Shown here: positions 7,228-16,051 of the stretch, one piece after another | Position numbering within the stretch: the stretch's first letter is position 1 | Layout of the letters: each line of letters begins with the position of its first letter | Assembly (NCBI GenBank): GCA_020435335.1 | Contig: JAGQZT010000005.1 | Coordinates: forward strand, 1-64,000 | Reading direction: 5' to 3' | Source: Flavobacteriales bacterium | Lineage (GTDB): Bacteria; Bacteroidota; Bacteroidia; Flavobacteriales_E; Vicingaceae | DNA: 64,000 bases | Program-made: the position numbers and the translations under genes | Notes under the pieces: generated by a model | Databases searched by the model: none | The model's input: the letters and a program-made list of their open reading frames with translations, nothing else | What the model was told of the DNA's origin: nothing

Positions 7228-10200
7228 AAAAACTTGCAATAACCCTCTTGGCTATCACATTCGTTCTAAATGTTTCTGCCCAAAAGAAAAAAGAAGAACC
7301 GAAAAGCAGATACAATTCCGGCCTGTTCAGCACCCTTAAATTCAGGAGTGTTGGCCCCGCATTTACCGCCGGAAGGATAGCCGACATTGCTGTTAATCCC
7401 AACAACCACTCGGAATATTACCTGGCCGTTGCCAGTGGCGGAGTCTGGAAAACCAGCAACGCGGGTACGACTTACAATCCCATCTTCGACGGACAGGGAT
7501 CTTACTCCATCGGTTGTGTAACCATCGATCCCAATAATACCAACGTGATTTGGGTCGGCAGCGGCGAAAACAACAACCAGCGTAGTGTGGCTTATGGTGA
7601 CGGAGTTTATAAATCATTGGACGGGGGAAAGACCTGGAAGAACATGGGGCTCAAGAAATCCGAACACATTGGTAAGATCATCGTTCATCCGACAAACTCC
7701 GACATTGTTTATGTGGCTGCATACGGTCCGCTTTGGTCGGAAGGCGGCGATCGCGGTGTTTATAAAACAACCAACGGCGGCGAAACCTGGGAACGGATTT
7801 TACACATTTCAGACCACACCGGAATAGCAGAAATAGCTATAGATCCAAGAGATCCCAACGTAATTTACGCTTCAGCTCATCAACGCCGCAGACACGTCTT
7901 CACCTACATTGGCGGCGGCCCTGAATCCGGTTTACATAAAACGACCGATGGCGGAAAAACATGGAAGAAAATCAACAGCGGATTACCAAAAGTTGATATC
8001 GGACGTATCGGCCTCGCCATTTCTCCGGCAGATCCGGACGTGGTTTATGCCATTGTAGAAGCCAGTCAGGATGAGGGTGGATTCTATAAAAGCAGCAATC
8101 GCGGCGAAAGCTGGGAGAAGCAAAGCAAATACAACACCAGTGGAAATTACTACCAGGAGATTTATTGTCACCCGACCAACGTAGATATCGTTTATGCTAT
8201 GGACACCTGGTTCCACCATACGGAAGACGGAGGCAAAACCTTTAAACAGACCGGTGAAAAGAGCAAGCACGTAGATAACCATTGCATGTGGATCGATCCG
8301 AACGACACCGAACACTGGTTGGTTGGTTGCGATGGCGGACTTTACGAGACCTGGGATGCCGCTTCAAACTGGCAGTATAAGCCCAACCTGCCGATCACCC
8401 AGTACTACAAGGTAGCTACCGATAATGCTTTCCCGTTCTATAACATCTACGGTGGAACACAAGATAACAACAGTCAGGGAGGACCATCAAGAACTACCAA
8501 CAACGCCGGGATTGTGAACTCCGACTGGTACATCACCAACGGTGGCGACGGTTTCGAATCTCAAATTGACCCGAAAGACCCTAATATTGTTTACGCTCAA
8601 TCTCAGTACGGCTGGCTGGTACGCTACGACAAACAAAGCGGTGAACAGGTCGGCATTAAACCTTTCCCGAAAAAAGGGGAACCTGCTTTACGGTTCAACT
8701 GGGATGCTCCGCTACTGATTAGTCCACACAACCACAAACGCCTGTATTTCGCTGCTCAGAAATTGTTCAAGAGCGACGACCGAGGTGATACCTGGACAGC
8801 AATAAGCGGCGATCTGACCCGCCAGCTGGATCGGAACAAAATGCAAGTGATGGGTAAAGTGTGGAGCATCGACGCCGTGATGAAAAACAAATCCACCACC
8901 ATTTACGGAAACATTGTTGCTCTGGATGAATCGCCTAAAAAAGAAGGATTATTGTATGTCGGGACGGACGATGGCTTGATCCAGGTTTCCGAAAATGACG
9001 GGCAGACCTGGAAAAAATACATAGCCTTTCCAGGAATCCCTGAGATGACCTATGTGAATATGCTTAAGGCCTCCAAACACGACGAAAACACTGTTTTTGC
9101 CGTATTTAACAACCACAAACGAGGTGACTTCAAACCTTATGTTTTACGCAGTAAAGACAAAGGAAAAAGCTGGGCAAACATTGCCGGGAACTTACCGTCC
9201 GACCAGGCGGTGTATTGCATCGAGCAAGATCATGTTAACCCGAATATTCTTTTTGTCGGAACCGAATACGGTGTTTTTGTAACCCTCAACGGAGGCAAAC
9301 ACTGGATTCAATTGAAATCGGGATTACCAACCATTGCCGTACGGGATATGGAGATTCAGCAACGTGAGAACGATCTTGTACTGGCCAGTTTCGGCCGGAG
9401 TTTTTACGTGCTCGATAACTATGCACCCCTTCGTGAGTTGGCTGATGAAAGCCTGTTGGATAAACGTTTTCACATTTTCGATGTAAAGAAAAGCCTGATG
9501 TTTAACGAATCCAACCCGTTGGGTTACAAAGGAAAAAATGCTCAGGGAGAAAGTTTTTACACCGCAGAAAATCCTCCCGTTGGAAGTGTAATTCGTTATT
9601 ATTTCAGTGACACTTTAAAGACAGCGCAGGAAATCCGCCGCGAAAAAGAAAAGAAATCGGACGATGATTTTTACCCGAACAAGGAAGAAATCCGGAAAGA
9701 AGCTACCGAAGAAAAAGCCTTCCTGCTATTCGTCATTAAGGATGAAAACGGGGAAGAAATTCAACGCATTAAAACCGATGCCAAAGCCGGATTGAATGAA
9801 GTGGTTTGGAATTTCCGCTACGAAACAACTACCCCGATCAAACTAAAAACTAAAACCCCTGGACGGTATGAATCGGAAGATGTCGGGCAAATGGCCTTAC
9901 CCGGAACATATACGGTAACCGCTTTCCTCGCTAATAACGGTCAGGCAGAAAAATTAGGCGAACCCAAATCATTTGAAATTGAGTTGCTGAACCATCAAAC
10001 CCTGGTGGCTCAGGATAAAGCCGCTGCTTTAGCATTCCATAAGGAGATCAGTGAGTTACGAAGAAGTGTTCGCGGAACCAGTAACCAATTGGGCGAAATC
10101 AACAACCGCATCAAGTTTATTAAACAAGCTGTAGAGAACTACATCAATGTAGACATGAGCTTGATGGCCAGGGTGAAAGAACTGGAAAAAACCAGTTACG

Positions 10201-10487
10201 ATGCAGCCATGGCACTTTGGGGTGACAATGACATTGCCAAGCATGAGTTTGAGACCTATCCGAGCATCATGGACCGCATCGAGATCGCCGTTTGGGATGT
10301 CTGGAACACAACAGCTGCTCCACCGAATACGGCGAAGAGCAACATCAAAATCGCTCAGGAAGAATATCCTCCGGTTCAGGAAGCCATTAAGAAATTATTG
10401 ATTGATGTGGAATCGATAGAAAAACAACTGACCAATGCCAAGGTGCCTTATACACCTGGCCGCGGCGAGGAATGGAAGGAGGAATAA
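7224..10487 (+). CDS. Secreted sortilin/VPS10-like BNR-repeat beta-propeller protein
   Basis: A 1,087-residue exported protein: signal peptide (residues 1-19, cleaved before QKKK), then about 730 residues of Asp-box/BNR repeats. About ten Asp-boxes are visible, such as SLDGGKTWK, TTNGGETWE, TTDGGKTWK, SSNRGESWE, SDDRGDTWT and SKDKGKSWA. This forms one or two propellers of the sortilin/VPS10 or glycosyl-hydrolase 'WD40/YVTN/BNR' type. A C-terminal part (about 760-1087) has a beta-sandwich-like segment and an alpha-helical end. No T9SS sorting domain is seen, so it is probably periplasmic or soluble. Such proteins are common in marine Bacteroidota; the ligand is unknown and hydrolase activity should not be assumed. 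Confidence 0.85.
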   Translation: MKKLAITLLAITFVLNVSAQKKKEEPKSRYNSGLFSTLKFRSVGPAFTAGRIADIAVNPNNHSEYYLAVASGGVWKTSNAGTTYNPIFDGQGSYSIGCVTIDPNNTNVIWVGSGENNNQRSVAYGDGVYKSLDGGKTWKNMGLKKSEHIGKIIVHPTNSDIVYVAAYGPLWSEGGDRGVYKTTNGGETWERILHISDHTGIAEIAIDPRDPNVIYASAHQRRRHVFTYIGGGPESGLHKTTDGGKTWKKINSGLPKVDIGRIGLAISPADPDVVYAIVEASQDEGGFYKSSNRGESWEKQSKYNTSGNYYQEIYCHPTNVDIVYAMDTWFHHTEDGGKTFKQTGEKSKHVDNHCMWIDPNDTEHWLVGCDGGLYETWDAASNWQYKPNLPITQYYKVATDNAFPFYNIYGGTQDNNSQGGPSRTTNNAGIVNSDWYITNGGDGFESQIDPKDPNIVYAQSQYGWLVRYDKQSGEQVGIKPFPKKGEPALRFNWDAPLLISPHNHKRLYFAAQKLFKSDDRGDTWTAISGDLTRQLDRNKMQVMGKVWSIDAVMKNKSTTIYGNIVALDESPKKEGLLYVGTDDGLIQVSENDGQTWKKYIAFPGIPEMTYVNMLKASKHDENTVFAVFNNHKRGDFKPYVLRSKDKGKSWANIAGNLPSDQAVYCIEQDHVNPNILFVGTEYGVFVTLNGGKHWIQLKSGLPTIAVRDMEIQQRENDLVLASFGRSFYVLDNYAPLRELADESLLDKRFHIFDVKKSLMFNESNPLGYKGKNAQGESFYTAENPPVGSVIRYYFSDTLKTAQEIRREKEKKSDDDFYPNKEEIRKEATEEKAFLLFVIKDENGEEIQRIKTDAKAGLNEVVWNFRYETTTPIKLKTKTPGRYESEDVGQMALPGTYTVTAFLANNGQAEKLGEPKSFEIELLNHQTLVAQDKAAALAFHKEISELRRSVRGTSNQLGEINNRIKFIKQAVENYINVDMSLMARVKELEKTSYDAAMALWGDNDIAKHEFETYPSIMDRIEIAVWDVWNTTAAPPNTAKSNIKIAQEEYPPVQEAIKKLLIDVESIEKQLTNAKVPYTPGRGEEWKEE

Positions 10488-10497
10488 GGAAATGAAC

Positions 10498-10518
10498 GGG
10501 AGATTCCATTCTCCCGAT
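10498..10518 (+). repeat. Inverted repeat in the gap after the BNR gene
   Basis: A 7-bp inverted repeat (CGGGAGA / TCTCCCG) separated by 6-7 bases fills the short gap between the BNR-propeller gene and the next ORF. It has no T-run, so it is a weak terminator candidate at best; it may be an mRNA-stabilising hairpin. Confidence 0.35.
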
Positions 10519-10523
10519 GGCCG

Positions 10524-11054
10524 ATGAACTCTGCTCAGGAAGGAATATACTATGATCAACAAAAAATCCGGTTTTCTCCGCTAATAACAGGGGGAGCGTT
10601 TTCATTGATCATTTTTGGCTATATTCTGTTTGAACCATCCCCTCTTGTTGGATATTTACTCATAGGTACCGGTTCCTCATTGCTGGTGTACTTATTCCGT
10701 ATGATATCCAAAACGGCTATTCTGAAGTGGAAAATAAGCAACTCCGGAGAACTGGAATTTACCATCTGCAACAAGGAGTATCTCCTGAAAAATCCGACGG
10801 AAGTCAGCTATGGATTCCGGAAAAATCAGGTAAAAGGAATGGTTTACCAATACCGGCTGTATGCCGTTATTAAATCAAATCAATTAGATGAACCGCTAAT
10901 TTTGACAGAAGAACTACCAGCCGGCAGAAGTATTCCCGACAATTGGGAAGAAATATATGAAATCCCCCCTTCTACCAAAGTCTATGGAAATTCAAATGGT
11001 TTCATGCTAAGAAAAAGTGGTTTACCTGATATCATCGAATTACTGAAAAATTAA
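10524..11054 (+). CDS. Small membrane protein, unknown function
   Basis: A 176-residue protein with two adjacent membrane helices near residues 20-38 and 43-62, followed by a soluble cytoplasmic domain of about 110 residues rich in beta-strands (PH-like in pattern: AILKWKISNSGELEFTICN, then VYQYRLYAVIKS). There is no signal peptide. No family is recognised. The gene is 36 bases after the BNR-propeller gene in the same direction. It could be a PH-domain-like membrane protein, as often found in bacteria, but this is a guess from topology. Confidence 0.55.
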   Translation: MNSAQEGIYYDQQKIRFSPLITGGAFSLIIFGYILFEPSPLVGYLLIGTGSSLLVYLFRMISKTAILKWKISNSGELEFTICNKEYLLKNPTEVSYGFRKNQVKGMVYQYRLYAVIKSNQLDEPLILTEELPAGRSIPDNWEEIYEIPPSTKVYGNSNGFMLRKSGLPDIIELLKN

Positions 11055-11165
11055 ACCGTATTTATCAGAAAGCCCGAATTGATATTCGGCTACTTTGATG
11101 ATTTCAGGATTCGTCCAACCATTTTACAAGCATTTCTTTATTCCTAAAATCCTGATTTTTGCTTC

Positions 11166-11702
11166 ATGTCAATAAAGCAAGAAGAGCCCCATATTGCATC
11201 CAATATCATTATCGATAAGATACATATGATCAGAGGCCAGCAAGTCATGTTAGATGTAGATCTGGCCGAACTTTATGAAGTTGAAACCCGAGTATTAAAT
11301 CAGCAGGTTAAAAGAAACGAAAACAGGTTTCCGGCAGACTTTATGTTTCAACTGACAAACGAGGAATGGGAAAACTTGAAATCACAAAATGTGATTTCAA
11401 GTTGGGGCGGCAGGCGAACTTTGCCCTATGTCTTCACGGAACATGGTGTATTAATGCTCTCCAGCGTATTAAAAAGCGACAGAGCCATTACTGTAAATAT
11501 CTACATCATGAGGGTTTATACAAAACTCAGGGAATCTCTGCTAACAAACAAAAAACTGATTCATGAACTTGAATTCGTAAAACAGCAAACGAATAAAAAT
11601 AAGAATGATATCGAACTTGTGTTTAGATACCTGAAGCAATTGGAACAAGCCAAACAAAAAGAGTTAGAACAGCAAAACCGCAAACGAATAGGCTATAAAT
11701 AA
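11166..11702 (+). CDS. ORF6N domain protein
   Basis: A 178-residue protein with an ORF6N DNA-binding-type domain (about residues 12-100), showing the family hallmarks: MLDVDLAELYEVETRVLNQQ, then NRFPADFMFQLTNEEW, then SSWGGRRTLPYVFTEHG. A coiled-coil C-terminal tail (about 115-178) is rich in Lys, Glu and Gln. ORF6N domains come from phage and dsDNA viruses (KilA-N related) and are widespread as single genes in Bacteroidota, where the role is unknown. No other phage gene is near. The coding region contains a perfect 13-bp inverted repeat at 11373-11403, described separately. Confidence 0.88.
   Translation: MSIKQEEPHIASNIIIDKIHMIRGQQVMLDVDLAELYEVETRVLNQQVKRNENRFPADFMFQLTNEEWENLKSQNVISSWGGRRTLPYVFTEHGVLMLSSVLKSDRAITVNIYIMRVYTKLRESLLTNKKLIHELEFVKQQTNKNKNDIELVFRYLKQLEQAKQKELEQQNRKRIGYK
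11373..11403. repeat. Perfect 13-bp inverted repeat inside the ORF6N gene
   Basis: AACTTGAAATCAC and GTGATTTCAAGTT form a perfect stem around the 5-base loop AAAAT. It encodes the family-conserved ENLKSQNVISSW segment, so codon choice alone could produce it, but 13 consecutive pairs is striking. Confidence 0.6.
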
Positions 11703-11728
11703 AAAGCCCGGTCAAATGACCGGGCTTT
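11703..11728. terminator. Bidirectional intrinsic terminator
   Basis: A perfect 12-bp stem (AAAGCCCGGTCA / TGACCGGGCTTT) with a 2-base nominal loop directly follows the ORF6N stop codon. It lies between convergent genes and serves both. Confidence 0.75.
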
Positions 11729-11749
11729 CATATCGTTTAAAGATTTAAC

Positions 11750-11962
11750 TTAATTTTTAATGAAAATGGGCTGAAGAACATACTGAGGACCAAAGGTTTT
11801 TGTTACCCATTGGATCAACTCATCCACATCTTCTTCCAGTAAATTCTGATAGGCTTTAGCCAGTTCTTTTTTAAACAACGAAATATCAAAACTCACCTTC
11901 TGCAACACTCGCTTACTGTACTCCAACATTTTCTTTGATGTGCTTTTAGTAATCATTTGCAT
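11750..11962 (-). CDS. Small helical protein, conserved-looking
   Basis: A 70-residue, largely alpha-helical protein without signal peptide or membrane segment (KKMLEYSKRVLQKVSFDISLFKKELAKAY...). Small proteins of this pattern occur as conserved hypotheticals in Bacteroidota, to my recollection. It starts with ATG CAA ATG; either ATG could be used. It is transcribed towards the ORF6N terminator and lies divergent from the M61 peptidase gene with about 150 bases between them. No function can be offered. Confidence 0.6.
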   Translation of the reverse strand: MQMITKSTSKKMLEYSKRVLQKVSFDISLFKKELAKAYQNLLEEDVDELIQWVTKTFGPQYVLQPIFIKN

Positions 11963-12062
11963 AATCAGGTTTTATTGCGGTTAAAAATACCAAGCGGACT
12001 TGGATTTCGGATTAGTTATTGTAATAAGTTATAACCAAACAAAACTTAATAACTGTTTTAGC

Positions 12063-12080
12063 AGCTAATTATTATTAGCT
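12063..12080. promoter_or_regulatory. Operator-like hairpin and -7-like box before the M61 gene
   Basis: An inverted repeat AGCTAAT-tatt-ATTAGCT lies 36 bases before the M61 peptidase start, immediately followed by TAACTTTA, one base off the Bacteroidota -7 consensus TAnnTTTG. The arrangement suits a promoter with an operator, but a regulator is not known. Confidence 0.35.
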
Positions 12081-12115
12081 AACTTTACTTTTTATCAAAT
12101 TTTAACATACTCTTC

Positions 12116-13861
12116 ATGAAAAAGCTACTGCTACTCATTTTTGTACTGTCTTCCCTTATACTCCATTCGGCCGAAATAAGTTACAAAATTTCAATGCCCG
12201 AACCACATACCCATTATTTTGAGGTCATTATGAATGTTAAAGGTCACTCCAAACCTTACTTCGACATTCAAATGCCTGTTTGGGCTCCCGGCTCATACCT
12301 GGTTCGGGAATTCTCCAGGAACATAGAAGATTTGAATGCCACCTTCAATAAAAAACTCCTGAAAACAGAAAAGATCAATAAAAATACCTGGAGAATCTAT
12401 ACGGACAAGGCCGATAATGTAGACATCCGCTATAAAGTGTACGCATTTGAAATGAGTGTTCGTACCAGCTTCATCGATGCCTCCCACGGCTACTTTAACG
12501 GAACCAGCATGTTCATGTTTATCGATGAGCTGAAAAACATACCGCATCAGGTGTCAATTACTCCATATAAGGATTGGAAAAAAGTAAGTACCGCTCTTCC
12601 GAAAGCAGCTGAAAAAGGTTTCGAATATACCGCGCCGAATTACGACATCCTGGTTGACTCTCCTTTTGAGATCGGTAACCATGAAACCTTTGATTTTACT
12701 TCTGCAGGTGTTGTTCACCACGTTGCCATGTACGGCAAAGGTAATTACAACATCGAAACTCTGAAAACCGACATGGCCAAAGTGACTCAGGCCTGTACCG
12801 ATGTTTTTGGCGTAAACCCGAACAAAGAATACACGTTCATCATTCACAACCTGACGGAAGGAAGCGGCGGACTGGAACACCTGAGTTCAACAACCTTGCA
12901 GGTAAACCGTTGGACCTATGAAGGCCATGCTTATCTGGGCTTTCTGAGCCTGGTTGCTCACGAATATTTTCACTTGTGGAATGTGAAGCGCATCCGCCCT
13001 AAAGCTTTAGGTCCGTTCGATTACAACAATGAAAACTACACTCACCTGCTATGGGTGATGGAAGGATTCACCAGCTATTATGATGAACTGTTACTCTACC
13101 GTGCCGGATTCTACACCGAAGATGATATCCTGAAAAAGCTGAACGGTTCCATCAACAGTATCGAAAACCAACCGGGAAACAAAGTGCAACCGGTAGCTGA
13201 TGCCAGTTTCAATGCCTGGATCAAAGCATACCGCCCGGATGAAAACAGCTACAACACAACCATCTCCTACTACACAAAAGGTTCGGTTGTGGCCAACATG
13301 CTCGACCTGACCATCGCACACGCTACGAAAGGCCAGAAACACCTCGATGATGTGATGAAATTCCTCTACAACGAATATTACCTCAAACAAAACCGTGGGT
13401 TTACCAGTAGCGAAATGCAACAAGCGGTTGAAAAGGTAAGTGGCTTAAAAATGAATGATTTCTTCGAAAAATACATCTATGGCACCCAAACCTTCGATTA
13501 TGAAACCATCTATGGATATGTTGGCATGCCCGTTCAAACTATGATAAACAAAGAACCTTCCATGGGAGTTTCTACTTCCGGTAATGTCGTAAAAAGAGTG
13601 ATTCGCGGGTCTTCTGCTTACGAGGGCGGACTCAATGTGAATGATGAGATTTTAGCCGTTGACGGGTTCCGGGTTCAGGACAATCTGGGTGACCTGGTCG
13701 CCTCCAAAAATGTGGGGGATGTCATTGACGTGCTCATCAGCCGCGACAACCTGATTCAAACCGTTCGCTTTCCGTTGAAAGAAAATGGAGGTATGCACTA
13801 CTACATCATCAATGATGCCGACAGCAGCAGTCCTGTTTATAAAAAATGGATGACCAAATGA
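12116..13861 (+). CDS. M61 family metallopeptidase with PDZ domain
   Basis: A 581-residue exported peptidase: signal peptide (1-19), an N-terminal beta-sandwich, a gluzincin catalytic domain with HEYFH at residues 282-286 (zinc ligands and catalytic Glu) and the third ligand in WVMEGFTSYY near residue 315, and a C-terminal PDZ domain (about 475-560, GSSAYEGGLNVNDEILAVDG). M61 enzymes (glycyl aminopeptidase type) cleave peptides in the periplasm. The length fits the family. Its stop codon overlaps the folA start by four bases (ATGA), indicating translational coupling to a functionally unrelated gene. Confidence 0.92.
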   Translation: MKKLLLLIFVLSSLILHSAEISYKISMPEPHTHYFEVIMNVKGHSKPYFDIQMPVWAPGSYLVREFSRNIEDLNATFNKKLLKTEKINKNTWRIYTDKADNVDIRYKVYAFEMSVRTSFIDASHGYFNGTSMFMFIDELKNIPHQVSITPYKDWKKVSTALPKAAEKGFEYTAPNYDILVDSPFEIGNHETFDFTSAGVVHHVAMYGKGNYNIETLKTDMAKVTQACTDVFGVNPNKEYTFIIHNLTEGSGGLEHLSSTTLQVNRWTYEGHAYLGFLSLVAHEYFHLWNVKRIRPKALGPFDYNNENYTHLLWVMEGFTSYYDELLLYRAGFYTEDDILKKLNGSINSIENQPGNKVQPVADASFNAWIKAYRPDENSYNTTISYYTKGSVVANMLDLTIAHATKGQKHLDDVMKFLYNEYYLKQNRGFTSSEMQQAVEKVSGLKMNDFFEKYIYGTQTFDYETIYGYVGMPVQTMINKEPSMGVSTSGNVVKRVIRGSSAYEGGLNVNDEILAVDGFRVQDNLGDLVASKNVGDVIDVLISRDNLIQTVRFPLKENGGMHYYIINDADSSSPVYKKWMTK

Positions 13862-14367
13862 TCCGTTCCCTGATCGTAGCCGTTGCCCGTAATCATGCCA
13901 TTGGTAAGGATAATGACCTGCTTTGGCACTTACCGAACGATATGCGTTATTTCAAATCCAGAACAGTTGGGCACCACATCATCACCGGCAGGAAAAACTA
14001 CATCTCCATTCCTGAAAAATACAGGCCGCTAAGCGATCGAACCAACATCGTACTGACCAGAAATCACGGCTTTCAGGAAGCCGGATGCATTGTGAAACAC
14101 ACGCTGGAAGATGCCATCAATTATGCTCAGCAGCAGCAGGAGGCAGAAGTGTTTATCATTGGCGGCGGGCAGATCTACCACGAAGCGCTGGAAAAAAATC
14201 TGATTGATCGCATGTACATTACGCACGTCGACGGAGATTTTGATGCTGATACTTTTTTTCCCGAAATAGACAACAGCAAGTGGAAGAAAACAGATGAAGT
14301 TCTTCATCCGGCAGACGAAAAACATGCCTTCGCCTATTCATTTGCTGTTTATGAAAAAATGAATTAA
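13858..14367 (+). CDS. folA: Dihydrofolate reductase
   Basis: A 169-residue DHFR that reduces dihydrofolate to tetrahydrofolate with NADPH. Typical features are the N-terminal IVAVARNHAIGKDNDLLWHLPNDMRYF block (substrate-binding Trp-His-Leu-Pro-Asn-Asp), the GRKNY cofactor site, and the FIIGGGQIYHEAL block near residue 105. The ATG at 13858 is chosen because it overlaps the M61 stop as ATGA; an in-frame ATG four codons upstream would extend the overlap. In many Bacteroidota folA is next to thyA; here no thyA is visible. The assignment is secure. Confidence 0.95.
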   Translation: MIRSLIVAVARNHAIGKDNDLLWHLPNDMRYFKSRTVGHHIITGRKNYISIPEKYRPLSDRTNIVLTRNHGFQEAGCIVKHTLEDAINYAQQQQEAEVFIIGGGQIYHEALEKNLIDRMYITHVDGDFDADTFFPEIDNSKWKKTDEVLHPADEKHAFAYSFAVYEKMN

Positions 14368-14390
14368 TTTTAGCTGAATTAACACATGCT

Positions 14391-15200
14391 ATGAAACATC
14401 TACATGTTATATTGATCCTTAGTATTCTCGGCCTGTTTGCCTGCAAAGAATCAGATCGTGATCAGGATACATCCATCAACTCCTGTGAGGATTTCGGTGC
14501 CGCACAATCTTATGCTTATGATGCCTTTAAATTGGTGCATCAGGCAGCACTGAGCTCCAAAGGAATTACGGCTGCTAATCCGGCAATGGCTACGACCTTG
14601 TTCGGCTGCGACACCCTCATTGTAGATACAAGTTCCAGCCCGATGTCCATCACCATTCGCTTCAACGGGAGTTGCACATACAATACCGACATCAGAACAG
14701 GTGAGATCATCGCTACTTTTACCGGAAAATATGACAACCTGGGAACCCAGGTTTCGATCAGCTTTAACAAGTATACATTTAATGATTACCCTGTTTCCGG
14801 TAGCATGAACTACAAATTCCAGGGAACCATCAGCACCAATCCGACTTACGCCGTAACCATTCAGGACTTCTCCATGGAAAACAGCAAGAACAGAATCATG
14901 ACATTTTCCGGGAGCCAGACTTTGAGTGTTTCCTCCGGAGAAACAACCGCATTATTCAACGACGATACCTACTCCATTTCGGGAACGGCCTCAGGGAGAG
15001 CCTTCCGGGGGAATGATTACTCAGCAATGATCGAAGAAAACCTGATCCTGAAAGGAAGTTGCAAGTGGGTGAATTCCGGTGCGGCAACCGTTAGCCCCGA
15101 AAATAAACAACCCCGTTTTTTAGACTTCGGCTCAAGCTGTGATAATAAAGGGAGCGCTCAAATTTACAGCATCAGCTATGAAGTGGTATTTCCGGAATAA
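14391..15200 (+). CDS. Hypothetical lipoprotein
   Basis: A 269-residue lipoprotein (lipobox LFAC, cysteine at 18). The mature protein is beta-rich with repeated strand patterns (ITIRFNGSCTYNTDIRTGEIIATFTGKYDN; FTLSV-type edges; SISGTASGRAFRGNDYSAMIEE) and at least four more cysteines, compatible with disulfides. It resembles beta-sandwich lipoproteins of unknown role in Bacteroidota. It lies 23 bases after folA and six bases before the flavin reductase gene, so it may be part of one transcript. Confidence 0.7.
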   Translation: MKHLHVILILSILGLFACKESDRDQDTSINSCEDFGAAQSYAYDAFKLVHQAALSSKGITAANPAMATTLFGCDTLIVDTSSSPMSITIRFNGSCTYNTDIRTGEIIATFTGKYDNLGTQVSISFNKYTFNDYPVSGSMNYKFQGTISTNPTYAVTIQDFSMENSKNRIMTFSGSQTLSVSSGETTALFNDDTYSISGTASGRAFRGNDYSAMIEENLILKGSCKWVNSGAATVSPENKQPRFLDFGSSCDNKGSAQIYSISYEVVFPE

Positions 15201-15214
15201 GTGCGATGTGTGTG

Positions 15215-16051
15215 ATGAAAACCATTAACCCGAAAGAAATAGAAATCCCCCAATTGCACCGCTACCTGCTAGGTGCCATAGGACCACGCCCCATTGCTTT
15301 TGCAAGCACAATCGACGAGAACGGCAACCGCAATTTGAGTCCGTTCAGTTTCTTCAACGTATTCAGTGCCAATCCCCCGATCATGGTGTTCTCTCCGGCC
15401 AGAAGCGGCAGGACTGGTGCTACAAAAAACACCTTCGACAACGTAAAAGCTACAAAAGAAGTCGTAATTAATGTAGTGAACTACAATATCGTACAACAAA
15501 TGTCCTTATCCAGTTCGCCCTATGCTTCAGGAGTGGATGAGTTTGTGAAATCCGGACTGACTCCCATAGCCTCCGAGACTATTAAACCGTTCCGGGTAAA
15601 AGAATCGCCGGTTCAATTTGAATGCAAAGTAAACAACATCATCGAATTAGGCCAGGGCGGAGGCGCCGGGAACCTAGTGATCTGTGAAGTGTTACGCATC
15701 CATATCGATGAACATGTACTGGATGATACCGGTATGATCGATCAGCATAAAATTGACCTGGTAAGCCGAATGGGTGGCAATTGGTATTGCCGGGCCGATC
15801 AACACTCCATGTTCGAGATCGAGAAACCCATCACCACCATTGGTATCGGTGTCGATCAAATTCCGGATACGGTCCGAAACAGCACAATCTTAACCGGAAA
15901 TGATCTTGGATTACTCGGTAGTGTTGAAGCTCTTCCTTCTTCGGAAGAAATTAACCAATACGTCGCTCCCGAAGGAGAAAAACATGCCGTTGCCAAATCA
16001 CTGATCGAAAAAGGAGAAGTGATGGACGCCTGGAAAGTACTTTTAAAGTAA
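15215..16051 (+). CDS. Flavin reductase family protein (FMN-binding split barrel)
   Basis: A 278-residue protein whose first 190 residues form the flavin-reductase-like FMN-binding split barrel: LLGAIGPRPIAFASTIDENG (substrate/FMN loop), NLSPFSFFNVFSANPP (FMN phosphate region), then SYRTGA-type ligands and GLVICEVLRIHI. The C-terminal 85 residues are an extension often seen in Bacteroidota. Such proteins bind FMN and may reduce it with NAD(P)H, but substrate and partner oxygenase are unknown. The ATG at 15215 is chosen over an ATG three codons upstream because the family usually starts at MKT. The stop overlaps the following transporter start by one base (TAATG). Confidence 0.88.
   Translation: MKTINPKEIEIPQLHRYLLGAIGPRPIAFASTIDENGNRNLSPFSFFNVFSANPPIMVFSPARSGRTGATKNTFDNVKATKEVVINVVNYNIVQQMSLSSSPYASGVDEFVKSGLTPIASETIKPFRVKESPVQFECKVNNIIELGQGGGAGNLVICEVLRIHIDEHVLDDTGMIDQHKIDLVSRMGGNWYCRADQHSMFEIEKPITTIGIGVDQIPDTVRNSTILTGNDLGLLGSVEALPSSEEINQYVAPEGEKHAVAKSLIEKGEVMDAWKVLLK

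Noticed and set aside
11166-11702. Prophage remnant around the ORF6N gene
   Set aside because: No integrase, capsid, portal, lysis or attachment repeats are near. ORF6N genes occur alone in many Bacteroidota.
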